Shown here: positions 41,201 through 46,703 of the stretch, one piece after another | Numbering within the stretch: the stretch's first letter is position 1 | How the letters are laid out: each line of letters starts with the position of its first letter | Source of the DNA: Nectonema munidae | Lineage: Eukaryota; Nematomorpha; Nectonematoida; Nectonematidae | Direction of reading: 5' to 3' | DNA: 64,000 nucleotides | Assembly: GCA_030549495.1 (NCBI GenBank) | Contig: JAUIRK010000641.1 | Span: forward strand, 248,001 to 312,000 | The notes under the pieces: generated by a model | The model's input: only the letters and a program-made list of their open reading frames with translations | Database searches by the model: none | Told to the model about the DNA's origin: nothing | Translations under genes and position numbers: made by a program

Positions 41201-44200
41201 TATTATTATCTGTATAACTAAAAATTAATATTTTGATTAACCCATTAAGTACCATAGAAATCAGACGATATCTAAAAAAAACGCAGACGATTTATATTCA
41301 AAGTCATTGAAAAAAGCAGACGAAGATGAAATTACGTATGTTCCCAAATGGGAGCATTGGGACTTAATGGGTTAATTAAATTGTGGGCAATCACTCGAAA
41401 ATATTCAATATCATTTTTTCTATATAAACTCTTACAATGCATTGATACCTTCAATTTAGCTTCTCCATTCGATAAAATTAAAATATGAATATAATTTGAA
41501 TTTCTTAAAATAAATTGTTTAGTTTTCAATGGTCAAGCGGTTATGAAATGAAAATCATGATAAGGAACAGCGTCGCTAAAACTGTAGCGCTGAAAAGGCC
41601 CTACTCCAAACTTCTAATCTTTGAAATGGATTTTTCCATCTCCAATAATTTTGGATATTGTGTGGCTGGCATTGCCTCCACGTTCATTTTTTTAAAAATT
41701 GAGTGTATGAACATTCTTATTCTTGTAGCTTTTACACATATTATAATAAAAGATAACTTTTGTAGTCATAGAATTTATGGCATAGTGAACTGAATGTAAG
41801 TAATGAACAAGTTAACCTTTGGAGTAATTGGAATGCACTCAGGGGAAAAGAAATGAAAGTGTTTTATTTTTGTAACCCACACGCTTTGCTAAAAATGCAC
41901 ATGTAAAAGATAAGGAGAGGTGTAAAGGACTCCTTTTTGAATGACTTCATTTCATTGCACGCATTTTCATTTGAAGTCACAAGATCTTTGCGACTTCTAA
42001 GGATCACTTTGCCTCTCTTCCCAACTTTTCAACAATCTCAACACTGAATTTCAAAAGCGCTGTCTCCCACCTACAAGATTCTCAAAGCAATAGAACGCTT
42101 CCTCTCTCTTCATTCGAAACGCATGCTTTTTCCTCAACCCACCTTTCCACTCCTCTAGTTTACTCTACTTCGAAACAAGCACAAGGTTTGATTTTTCACC
42201 TTTTCTGAATATATACTATATATATATATGTACATTGTACAGTGCTTAAAGTTTTGAGCGCTCCCTTTCCACAGTTGATGTGCTGGAAGTTCATCCTTCA
42301 AAAAAATTTGCCTACCTTTTAAGCTTCGCATTTTATTTTGTTTATATGCACATGGAAAATTATATTTGTACTTTTAAATTATTTTGAAATAATAAAAACA
42401 AATTTTTATAATTCATTACAAACATTTTAAGTAATATGTAAGAGACACTTCTTTCTTTTTATTTTACAAAACTTTTCAATTAAAGAATCAAGATTTAATT
42501 TTTTTCTTACGCCTTTTCCTTCAATTGCGATGAGTGATAAAGCATTTGATCTTTAATTTAATTTGTCATATAATTCTCTTAAATATTTTTGGCCATTTGA
42601 AGCGTCTAAAAAACGTACTAAATTAGGGATAGTAACTGATGATGTTAAAAGTATTTTCAATGCATTCTAAACAAGTTGTAGAATCGTCTCCTCCAATTGG
42701 TTCGGAGACTCTAAGCACGGATCCATGTATATATGTATAAATTATTAAATAAATTGAAATAAACGTAATGAATGCAGGGATATATTTCGATTTAATATTT
42801 ATTTTGTTTAGCATATTATATTTTCTTTCTGATTGCCTACTTGCCACTCTTTCAATCGCATGTTCCTCTGGATAGGCTCAAACCCACTCTCACGTGCCTT
42901 AGTTTAATCATAAGGCCATTTTTTGTCATCTTCACTTTCACCCTTTTCCTTTCATAATTCTTACTTTATAAATATAAGCACTTTTAGTGTTAGAAATATT
43001 TAAATAAATTGAATTTTCTTGCATTTGTTACGCTGATTTCATTTTCTTTAAAAATGCAACTTTCTTATTTTGCCCTATATATGTTTACGGCCCGAAGCCA
43101 GAAAAAAATTTTGCTGGAGCTAAAAACAAAAGGATATAAGAGAAAAAAATTTTTATGCATACCCCACAATATACTAACTTTATAAAACGCGCAAAAATAT
43201 TCCTTAAAAATGCAAGATTTTAAAAGATCTATTTCACTCTATGTAATTTTATCTTTCTTGATATTCCTGAATTTCTCATTTACATTATTCAAAATAATTG
43301 TAACTCTTCCGCTCACCTAATGTTAAAGATAACTGTTTTTCACTTTTGATAAGATTGCTTAGCTTTTTGTGGTATTCGATGGAAATAGAAAGATAAAGAT
43401 AACGTATTTGTCTATTAAGAGAATTATAATATGAAACCACCTTATTTTAACGTGTATAAAGAGCTCTGCTTGCCAAAAATTTGGGACAATGTATTATAAT
43501 CAAATATGGAAATTCAACAGAAACAGAATCTTACTCATTGCCTACTGTTATTTAAATGTAATATGCTTTCTAATAGATTCTAAGAATTCTATGCTTAACT
43601 TTGATGAAGCTTGAAAACTTTTGAAGATAATATATTTATTTTCTTCTTTAAGGTATAAAAACAATTTTTATTTTAACTGAGAAAGTATATCCATCGCTGG
43701 TAAATACTCACAGGGAAAAATATAGAATTTTTGTTTCACTTTCGCAGCTCCATATGTGTGGAATTATGTTATTATTAACTGCCAAATTAAAAATACGTGT
43801 TAAAAAGTGATAGCAATTGGACCTAAGTGTTTAAGATGTATGCTTGTTATGTTGTCAGGTCCTCCTACGGCTTTGCTATTTTTTGTGCTGTGGAGTGCAT
43901 ACGTCTTTTTCGTTTATGGTTGGTTATATGTGTTTTTGGCAATTGATTTAATAATTTGGTTGATGTTTTGTGAGTTTTATTTGTTTATCTTGGTAGAATG
44001 TTTGTTAAATGCTGTTGTGATTTGTATGTTATTAGTTTTAAGTTCTGTAAAATTTTGATGGTGTTCCAATAGGTTTGTGTGTTAGTTTTGTTGGACCAGT
44101 TAGATGAAATATGTTTTTGCCAGGGTAAGCTTGTGTGTATTTATTTTATGTGATATTAAGTTGTTTAATGTGTGAATTTCTGGGTCTTTGTGGTTAATAT

Positions 44201-46703
44201 ATCTAAGTACGTCTCTTCTGCCTGAGTATTTTTATGTCGAAAGGTAGAGGTTTGTGATTTTTGTAATTGTTAATGTTTCCTTTTGGTGTGTATAGTTTGT
44301 CATCTTGCTGAATGTACATAGTGATAACTTTATTGAGACTATGTATATCTGTGTTGTATTCATTTGCTTACTATCTTTTTTAATATTATTTTCAATGTAT
44401 GCTTGAAAAAGAGTCCATCTGGCTTTATTGTAGTTAGTGTATGTTTTAAGAGGTTCTTTCTTCTTTATTTGCATTGAGTGTTATATTAGTAAGATGATCT
44501 GAGGAAAGGTGTATTAAAGTTTCCCATTTGGTCTTGTTTAAATAAGTGAGTAGGAATTGCAGTAATATCTGGTGAAGATGGTTGTTACTATGCAACCTCT
44601 GTGTGGGAGGTTGGAAGTCTTGTCGACGTGTTTTTATTTATGTTCGAATGTGCTTTAGTGTGAATTCATGGATCTGTTCTCGTCTGTTATCTGTGTAGGC
44701 AGAGTGCCATGTTTTAGAATGGGCGTTAACGTCTCCACTTATAATAATATTTTTATATTTTAATAGATGATTTAAAAGTTCTGCAGTATAAAGGTTGTCC
44801 GTTTTGTTTGAATGTTGTTTTGTAGGTATGCATAGGTTAGCTATGTGATAAGGAATTTTATTGATAGAAATTTGAATGGGTTGATGTTCAGTAAAGTTGT
44901 TTGCTACCTGTGTATTTAATTCCGTATATCTGATATTTTGTTTGATGTATGTCATTAACCACCACCATGTGTTGTGTTAGGTATCTCCTGTCTTATGTGT
45001 GTATAATCATGGATCTTTGGGTTTTCTGCGTTTTTGTTTAACCTATTTTAATGAGCTCCATTTGGGGATCAACTTGATAAACGATCACCCATGGCTGCTT
45101 GTTGAGTTTCTAAGGAAATTATTTCATACAAATTCTTTTTATAAATGTATTTAATATCTGATGACAAAACTTATTATTTAATAGCTTTTGTTAACTTCAG
45201 ATTTAATATAATGTCTTGCTTCAAAACTTTTGACTACTGAAATTACCACTATTAAAAAATGTATTTTATTACACTTAAAAAAATTTTCCAAGGTATCATT
45301 AGTGTAAAAATTTAATTTAAACAATAACTATAAGAAAAAAATATAATAATCTTTTATCTAATAAACAAATATATTTACAGGTGTATACACAAACGCCATT
45401 TGGGACTCGCCAAATAAAATAGTTACAAAAAAGAGTTTAGAAGAGAATTAGTTACGCTTTCATCTTTATCAGATCCGAAAAATTGAAACGTGTTCTGCCT
45501 TTTGATATCAATCAAAGGACTGAAGTACTGGCAAGATGAAAAATGCTTCAACATTTCAAAACATGCGAAAAATATTTTGGTGTGCTGTGCAACACCAGAA
45601 AAAGTGTTTAGCAAGGCTAGTAATATTTACACAACTGAAGGAGTACAACTCGCTCCGGAAACTTTTCGATCATTAATCTTGATAAAATGTAACTATGAAT
45701 TGTGATGTGTAAAACTTGAAATAAAGTAATATTATTTGTTTGGTTTGGAATGTGGAATAAAAGTATTTACATTCTCATGTATATTGTTTAAACAAGATTT
45801 TACTTGTATTTTAGGCACTTTTGAACAAAATTATTCATATTTGTATTTTACTTCTAGAATAGATGTATTTGATCCAACCCTAGTAACCAGTGTGTTAATT
45901 TTTATTAATAAATTTATTACAATAAATACATCAATTATTTCTCCTAATTTTCTTATTGATGTAAATTGCTTAAAACATTTATTTACTTGATTTCGATTCA
46001 ACATATTGTGCCAGAACACGCTTCTTTAAAAAGTGAATTCAATGTATTGTTGAAAAGTATGTGTTATGCTCCACCCTCTCTCCCTTCGAAAAGTACGGGT
46101 TGTGCTACATATTATTTATAATCGAGTCATTCATTTCAGATTTCACAGCAGTAAAAAGATCTCATTCAAATTTATCTTACGCCATTTCTGTCTCAGACTG
46201 TCAAAGTTTTGGCACAAACTTCTTTCCTACTAATAACTCCAAAACATCTCATAATAAGTATGCTTCTTTTTGCCCCTCTTTTATTGCTATTTACGTTGTT
46301 TTGGGTTTAGTGAAGATGCTTTTGAAAAAGTACACTCATCGCCTCAAAACTACTTCAACGATAAAGAACGTATTTTAGTACTGCAGCATCACTTGTTAAA
46401 AGATGAAATGAGAGGAAAGGCACCTTCGAAGGTGTCCAAAAATAAAATTTTGAGTAAAAAAGATTAACATAGAATCTTCTTTTTAATGTCATTTTATCTG
46501 TAATTCCTCTTTAAGAAATAGAAAACGAAGATGATTCCTTATTATTGGTTCAAGATAGGAAACGGTTTTGTAAAGCTCTTTCAAAAGAAGTAGCTTTTCC
46601 CTCTAATCTCACTAACTCATGCGAAAAGACGTCATCTAAGCAACGAAAATTTAGCCTAGACATACTGGCAAATGCTGCCTCCACCAATAAGATTGACGCT
46701 TGA
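7379..46703 (+). CDS. cic: Capicua transcriptional repressor, eleven inferred coding exons
   Basis: Capicua is a nuclear HMG-box repressor that binds TGAATGAA-like sites and is relieved by RTK/ERK signalling. The identification rests on two blocks: [11 protein letters not shown] ... [12 protein letters not shown] in exon 2, nearly identical to vertebrate CIC, and a CIC-type HMG box ([26 protein letters not shown]) in exons 5-6. Every predicted junction is GT/AG and all ten phases fit, giving 2994 nt (997 codons plus TGA). Introns are 16.0, 8.0, 2.4, 1.0, 0.63, 3.2, 0.95, 4.0 kb, then 53 and 62 bp. No C1 motif is seen before the TGA at 46701-46703. The reading may therefore end a short isoform, or the exon 11 end may be mis-called and the gene may continue to 62943. 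Exons 1, 3 and 7-11 are assigned mainly by open frame, splice signals and phase; exons 2, 5 and 6 by homology. Confidence 0.85.
8315..8466 (+). repeat. tRNA-derived SINE, copy 2 (most complete)
   Basis: Begins gggggcgtgagtaaggttgg, with an anticodon-arm-like hairpin (tgggt-ttcgata-actca) and B-box ggcttgatccc, then a tRNA-unrelated body ending gtacctttaccttact. Inserted 56 bp after the exon 1 donor. Confidence 0.88.
8467..9505. other. Intron 1 sequence with gagtcgg-type repeat remnants
   Basis: The stretch 8615-8780 has repeated short blocks such as gactccacctatatataatt and ttcgacttcgattcaac. The stretch 9275-9335 has cggagtcgcgatat and gcgcgactccac. These resemble degraded copies of the gagtcgg repeat at 40474 and 21740. 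A (ta)n run follows at 9361-9376. No gene seen. Confidence 0.4.
9506..9575 (+). repeat. tRNA-derived SINE, 3'-truncated copy 3
   Basis: Head gggggcgtgagaaaggttca and B-box gggttcgatcc are present; the body is missing. Confidence 0.7.
9576..9983. other. Intron 1, AT-rich, nothing recognised
   Basis: No ORF, terminal repeat or RNA motif seen. Confidence 0.4.
9984..10370. repeat. Large palindrome (foldback element), ~180-bp arms
   Basis: The two arms are near reverse complements from gtatattaaaatataaaacc at 9984 to ggttttatattctaatac ending at 10370, with only about 15-20 bp between them near 10170-10190. The inner arm reads cttagtcgcattttacgaca on the left and tgtcgtaaaaggcgactaag on the right. 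Arms differ at scattered positions, so this is an old insertion and not a sequencing palindrome. No ORF. Consistent with a foldback/TIR-only MITE. Confidence 0.85.
10376..10628. mobile_element. Possible small TIR element with poly(G) runs
   Basis: Starts near cagtgcccgcgcta and ends near tagtgcggg, which are imperfect inverted repeats. Both ends have G runs (10403-10412 and 10584-10595) beside short similar sequences (aaaattttagggg; ggggcttgtgcccc). No target duplication could be confirmed. Confidence 0.35.
10629..12142. other. Intron 1, AT-rich, no gene recognised
   Basis: Short ORFs of about 60 codons occur at 10620-10811 and 10945-11136, with no recognisable protein. No terminal repeats found apart from the start of the next element at 12143. 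Confidence 0.35.
12143..14573 (-). mobile_element. CACTG-ended DNA transposon (CMC/CACTA-like), nearly intact
   Basis: The ends are cactggtcaaca at 12143 and tgttgaccagtg ending 14573, within imperfect inverted repeats of about 120 bp (shared: tctggggtttt, ggctctagttt). A TTA duplication lies at 12140-12142 and 14574-14576. The 2431-bp element encodes one minus-strand transposase-like protein. CACTG ends with a 3-bp duplication suit the CMC/EnSpm group, but the protein family is not one I can name firmly. A second, heavily shortened copy lies at 58507-60376. Confidence 0.82.
12567..14277 (-). pseudogene. Transposase of the CACTG-ended element, one frameshift
   Basis: The minus-strand frame is open from the ATG at 14277 to a stop near 13072, then continues in a second frame to 12567, so a single small frameshift near 13072 separates the parts. 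The N-terminal part has Cys pairs ([22 protein letters not shown]) suggesting zinc-binding modules. The middle has two Asp-containing strands ([13 protein letters not shown] and [14 protein letters not shown]) and a CFLCLWD pair. The C-terminal part has [11 protein letters not shown] and [21 protein letters not shown]...D(CxxC)...E order like this fits an RNase-H-fold DDE transposase; assigning the three residues is my inference. Very similar proteins are widespread in invertebrate genomes as unnamed repeats, from memory. Confidence 0.72.
14585..15190 (-). pseudogene. LINE reverse transcriptase, C-terminal remnant (RTE-like)
   Basis: Minus-strand blocks in more than one frame match the region after the RT core of RTE-type LINEs: [17 protein letters not shown] then [12 protein letters not shown] (about 15160-15070), RMLR near 14900, and RLWKIKD ... 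RWFDHANRR near 14780, where the family reads RLRWFGHVMRR. Several stops and frame changes are present. The 3' side abuts the CACTG-ended element at 14573, so that element probably landed in this older LINE. Confidence 0.6.
15191..17935. other. Intron 1: CpG-rich patch and repeat remnants
   Basis: Mostly AT-rich. Two things stand out: the CpG-rich patch at 15885-16035 and a degraded gagtcgg-type repeat on the minus strand at about 16915-17395 (ccgaccccgacttcaat, ccgactccaatt, tatcgactccgcctc). A smaller GC-richer stretch lies at 16621-16680. No protein-coding gene recognised. Confidence 0.35.
15885..16060 (+). promoter_or_regulatory. CpG-rich patch in intron 1, candidate alternative promoter
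   Basis: About ten CpGs fall within 150 bp (gcgcctgcgtatcacgg, ggcgac, catcgccgcccgccc) in otherwise CpG-poor DNA. It ends with a good donor-like GTGAGT at 16055. Two short ATG frames exist (15909 and 15993), but neither looks like protein. Vertebrate and fly capicua have a second promoter inside the long-isoform gene, so a short-isoform start here is conceivable. It could equally be a repeat fragment. Confidence 0.25.
17936..19039 (-). mobile_element. pogo/Tigger-type element, 1.1 kb, TA-flanked
   Basis: Ends are ctgtcgaacctttatatta and (reverse complement) cagtcaaaccttctttaacg, with TA at 17934-17935 and 19040-19041. Near 18110-18300 the minus strand reads [13 protein letters not shown], resembling the CENP-B-type HTH of pogo transposases. 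Later sequence has no open frame, so it is a deletion derivative. Confidence 0.62.
19067..19409. mobile_element. Non-autonomous hAT element, 343 bp
   Basis: Terminal repeats cagtggttctcaacc and (reverse complement) cagtggttctcaaacttt. Flanks gcttatag and ccttatta are a degraded 8-bp duplication. The subterminal gcggccct motif is repeated near both ends. No intact ORF. Confidence 0.75.
19499..19627 (+). mobile_element. TTAA-type MITE, copy A (piggyBac-like)
   Basis: Preceded by TTAA at 19495-19498; ends cccatttatg and cttaaatggg. The right TTAA is mutated (tact). Close to the reverse complement of 41241-41371, sharing atttcatcttcgtctgc and tgactttgaatataaatcg. Confidence 0.72.
19628..20068. 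other. Intron 1, nothing recognised
   Basis: AT-rich, no ORF or terminal repeat seen. Confidence 0.35.
20069..20220 (-). repeat. tRNA-derived SINE, copy 4
   Basis: Reverse-complement orientation; the head is at 20220 (gggagcgtgagtaaggttgg) and the B-box is gggatcgaacc at about 20157-20167 as read on the + strand. Confidence 0.85.
20221..20662. other. Intron 1, AT-rich with a small GC patch
   Basis: The stretch 20515-20572 (ggcggcatagaaacgccgtt; gaaccgcgttctgtccgg) is GC-richer, with a short ggcg/cgcc inverted pair. No gene. Confidence 0.3.
20663..21095. mobile_element. Tigger/pogo-like MITE with internal duplication
   Basis: Ends read cacagtcaatcgtcgttaat and (reverse complement) tggagtcaaggatcgttaat, followed by ccg(a/g), flanked by TA at 20661-20662 and 21096-21097. 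Further inner matches include attagtccgaa and ttatccgaac. No coding capacity. A perfect or near-perfect 68-bp duplication lies inside. Confidence 0.65.
20791..20926. repeat. Two tandem copies of a 68-bp unit
   Basis: The units at 20791-20858 and 20859-20926 are almost identical (taatagaaataattaagt, ttttttggtaaaataaatgt), so the duplication is recent compared with the element around it. Confidence 0.92.
21740..21845 (+). repeat. gagtcgg-type dispersed repeat, partial
   Basis: Begins caggggtgtggagtcgcgag and continues gagattttaaaggtatagga, matching the start of the copy at 40474 (gagattttaaagggataga). Confidence 0.5.
22530..22612 (+). pseudogene. LINE ORF2 C-terminal tail (CR1-like)
   Basis: One frame reads [20 protein letters not shown] then ELDIF and a stop. 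This is the pattern at the very end of CR1-like reverse transcriptase ORFs (W.SLPE..V.A.S...FK..LD). Only the tail is present, as expected of a 5'-truncated LINE insertion. Confidence 0.5.
24298..24726 (+). CDS. cic: capicua exon 2 (conserved RRLCS/CSRHLS block)
   Basis: Acceptor attattttcag|gt and donor ttgg|gtgagc. Two bases complete the exon 1 Gly codon, then [18 protein letters not shown], then [16 protein letters not shown]. This is one of the best conserved stretches of CIC outside the HMG box. Its spacing C-x4-C-x9-C-x2-H (residues 316, 321, 331, 334) looks like a zinc site; that is my inference. A Ser/Ala-rich linker follows, then [11 protein letters not shown] with CSSTP (residues about 397-412), closely matching human ECEAAVMLVSL and the downstream SGTP, the region reported to bind ataxin-1. 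An antisense open frame over 24269-24493 is a shadow. Confidence 0.93.
24812..25229. mobile_element. Non-autonomous hAT element, 418 bp
   Basis: Terminal repeats caggggtgtcaaac and gtgtgacacccctg, with 8-bp flanks gtgtaatc and gtgtaacc (one mismatch). The subterminal gcccgcaaag/gggcc motifs are typical of this common hAT group. It begins 85 bp after exon 2 of capicua. Confidence 0.85.
25238..30787. other. Intron 2, AT-rich, scattered hAT fragments
   Basis: No protein-coding gene seen. 27283-27335 (a G run of about 18, then accacgttgagaaacactgg) is a lone hAT right end. 27550-28400 has possible hAT-like ends (cagaagtcgggaactc) that I could not pair. 28700-28810 is less AT-rich and contains catatttatagg, a TATA-like word without other promoter support. 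Confidence 0.35.
30788..31251 (+). mobile_element. hAT derivative with a BED-finger remnant
   Basis: Ends cagggtctctcaagcg and (reverse complement) cagagtttctcaaccg are inverted repeats. Inside, one frame reads CNICEK and another [20 protein letters not shown], together the CxxC and HxxxxH halves of a BED finger separated by a frameshift; an acidic run EEEEEE follows. No clear target duplication. The transposase body is absent. Confidence 0.6.
31252..32744. other. Intron 2 distal part, nothing firm
   Basis: 32346-32366 (gagttcaaatccccagtgcg) resembles a pol III B-box, but I see no A-box at the right distance. No ORF with a known protein. Confidence 0.3.
32745..32936 (+). CDS. cic: capicua exon 3
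   Basis: Acceptor ttttacttcgtag|at and donor acacaa|gtagca. The frame [20 protein letters not shown] and on (residues about 437-500) is Ser/Thr/Pro-rich and fits the disordered linker between the CSRHLS block and the HMG box. The entry phase fits exon 2. An alternative donor aaaga|gtacta at 32913 has the same phase, so the 3' end is uncertain by 24 bp. Support is from frame, phase and splice sites; I see no residue-level match to a known motif. Confidence 0.62.
33360..34230 (-). pseudogene. hAT transposase fragment (ZBED5/SCAND3-like type)
   Basis: Minus-strand blocks: [20 protein letters not shown] then [14 protein letters not shown] (34180-34060), [17 protein letters not shown] and [20 protein letters not shown] (33990-33850). 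These follow the order of ZBED5/SCAND3-like hAT transposases (LxxVxDxVVKxVNFIKxRxLN; WLxKLAYLADIFxxLNxLNLSLQG). Stops interrupt it, and the N- and C-terminal parts are missing. It lies in intron 3, antisense to capicua. Confidence 0.6.
34635..34977. mobile_element. Non-autonomous hAT-like element, 343 bp
   Basis: Ends taggcatgtatcggatgt and (reverse complement) tatagatgtatcggatatc. The 8-bp flanks atatatgc (34627-34634) and acatatgc (34978-34985) differ at one base. Inside are repeated gcggat words. No ORF. Confidence 0.72.
35369..35484 (+). CDS. cic: capicua exon 4
   Basis: The donor agag|gtaagt is excellent. The acceptor ttattaag|at is weak, but it is the nearby one that keeps phase with exon 3; an alternative AG at about 35387 does not fit. 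The frame includes [15 protein letters not shown] and [18 protein letters not shown]. It corresponds in position, and loosely in sequence (Glu-Ser-rich, then Lys-rich), to the human stretch just before the HMG box. It ends in phase 0, as exon 5 requires. Confidence 0.65.
36519..36734 (+). CDS. cic: capicua exon 5 (HMG box, helices 1-2)
   Basis: Acceptor ttttgcatttag|ct and donor agcaaa|gtattc, both phase 0. After a short basic lead ([10 protein letters not shown]) comes [20 protein letters not shown] and then [20 protein letters not shown], ending YYELASK. This is the HMG box of capicua (residues about 556-611), including the CIC-specific PNQDNR.VSKILG.WWY signature that separates it from SOX and TCF boxes. 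It binds TGAATGAA-like DNA together with the C1 motif. Differences from the vertebrate box include Gly for Glu before WWY. Reading past the donor gives only AT-rich non-protein sequence, which confirms the junction. Confidence 0.95.
36814..36870 (+). mobile_element. Lone Tigger-type terminal repeat
   Basis: acagtggaacctcggtctcc followed by gcggactg is a common Tigger/mariner end; no partner end was found in intron 5, so it is a fragment. Confidence 0.35.
37364..37649 (+). CDS. cic: capicua exon 6 (HMG box, helix 3, and linker)
   Basis: Acceptor tttttctaatag|at and donor cccaa|gtaact. It opens [19 protein letters not shown], matching human VKEAHFKAHPDWKWCNKD, so it completes the HMG box (to residue about 627). 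A basic tail (TTKRGHRDE) and an Asn/Ser/Thr-rich linker follow, then a helix-prone stretch [20 protein letters not shown]. The exit phase (one base) joins exon 7, which starts with two bases. Confidence 0.93.
37793..38250. mobile_element. Non-autonomous hAT element in intron 6, ~458 bp
   Basis: Ends cagcgtttctcaaccgct and (reverse complement) gagcgtttctcaacc; flanks ctttatag and attttata form a degraded 8-bp duplication. No ORF. Confidence 0.68.
38251..38833. other. Intron 6, nothing recognised
   Basis: 38520-38600 is less AT-rich, with no ORF or repeat end identified. Confidence 0.3.
38834..40430 (-). pseudogene. hAT transposase of the ZMYM1/TTF-finger type, decayed
   Basis: The left end cagtggcggatccagca at 38834 is a common hAT terminal repeat; the right end is missing. 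On the minus strand: [11 protein letters not shown] near 40240, VSVRYIKN near 40180, [20 protein letters not shown] near 40070-40020, HCALMLST near 39985, [20 protein letters not shown] near 39830-39790, then [15 protein letters not shown] at 39690-39640 and an ALQSGIN block. This is the order of ZMYM1-like (DUF4371 plus hAT dimerisation) transposases. Stops and frame changes break it in many places. It lies in intron 6, antisense to the host gene. Confidence 0.75.
40474..40668 (+). repeat. gagtcgg-type dispersed repeat
   Basis: Starts caggtgccggaatcgcagtc and ends ttttgtccgactctgc, so the ends are loosely inverted. It carries gagattttaaagggata, shared with 21740. Fragments of the family appear at 8615, 9275 and 16915. 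Class unknown; a non-autonomous DNA element is likely. Confidence 0.5.
40811..41027 (+). CDS. cic: capicua exon 7
   Basis: Acceptor ttatctttttag|tt and donor tataga|gtaaga. The frame reads [20 protein letters not shown], then [12 protein letters not shown] and an acidic stretch ending [18 protein letters not shown]. It has several SP/TP-like sites (ELPTPE, STPG), of the kind phosphorylated by MAP kinases, but no known motif can be assigned. Phases fit exons 6 and 8. Codon-like composition is clearly different from the surrounding intron. Confidence 0.7.
41241..41371 (-). mobile_element. TTAA-type MITE, copy B, complete
   Basis: 131 bp with perfect TTAA on both sides (41237-41240 and 41372-41375) and ends cccattaagtacc / gggacttaatggg. 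Homologous in inverted orientation to 19499-19627. Size, TTAA target and CCC ends suit a piggyBac-mobilised MITE. Lies in intron 7. Confidence 0.85.
41977..42185 (+). CDS. cic: capicua exon 8
   Basis: Acceptor catttgaag|tc and donor cacaag|gtttga. The frame [20 protein letters not shown] and on through [18 protein letters not shown] is Ser/Thr-rich without a known motif. Assigned by open frame, biased composition and phase; it takes two bases from exon 7 and leaves one for exon 9. Confidence 0.68.
42186..43794. other. Intron 8, AT-rich, nothing recognised
   Basis: A short (at)n run lies near 42213-42226. No ORF of known family. Confidence 0.35.
43795..45060 (-). pseudogene. LINE fragment: endonuclease and start of RT (jockey/I-like)
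   Basis: On the minus strand the EEP endonuclease part reads [17 protein letters not shown] near 44990-44920, HIANLCIPT near 44850 and [20 protein letters not shown] at 44740-44680, the last being the GDxNAH motif of this nuclease. The middle (44470-44230) includes [17 protein letters not shown]. The RT start at 43860-43810 reads [18 protein letters not shown] with frame changes. ORF2 is cut off at 43795 before the catalytic YADD region. Lies in intron 8, antisense to capicua. Confidence 0.75.
45400..45705 (+). pseudogene. hAT transposase C-terminal dimerisation domain
   Basis: After an internal stop near 45484, the frame 45490-45705 reads [13 protein letters not shown], then [20 protein letters not shown], then KASNIYTT and [13 protein letters not shown]. 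This is the hAT dimerisation block (YW...FP.L...A...L...AT...ERVFS.AGNI). Only the tail remains. An aataaa at about 45721 may be its old poly(A) signal. It lies in intron 8 on the same strand as capicua. Confidence 0.68.
46140..46257 (+). CDS. cic: capicua exon 9
   Basis: Acceptor attcatttcag|at and donor aataa|gtatgc. Frame: [19 protein letters not shown], then [15 protein letters not shown]. Phase fits exons 8 and 10. No known motif. Confidence 0.68.
46311..46453 (+). CDS. cic: capicua exon 10
   Basis: Follows a 53-bp intron with a good tract (ttgttttgggtttag|t). Frame: [20 protein letters not shown], then [13 protein letters not shown] and a basic stretch [13 protein letters not shown]. 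The chosen donor ttga|gtaaaa at 46454 is the one that leaves the phase exon 11 needs; the nearby aag|gtgtcc at 46432 does not. Confidence 0.66.
46516..46703 (+). CDS. cic: capicua exon 11 (possible terminal exon)
   Basis: Follows a 62-bp intron (cctctttaag|aa). Frame: [20 protein letters not shown], then [17 protein letters not shown] and TGA at 46701-46703. The [10 protein letters not shown] stretch recalls the SELLSVAAQ segment that follows the HMG box in human CIC, though this is a weak match. Beyond the TGA the sequence is not coding. Either this ends a short protein, with an aataaa at about 47110 as a possible poly(A) signal, or an unseen donor upstream of the TGA joins it to distant exons such as 62943-63032. 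Confidence 0.6.

Noticed and set aside
43807-44058. 83-codon hydrophobic ORF resembling a multipass membrane protein
   Set aside because: It is the complement of the LINE RT region, which reads [10 protein letters not shown] on the other strand; hydrophobicity is a shadow effect.
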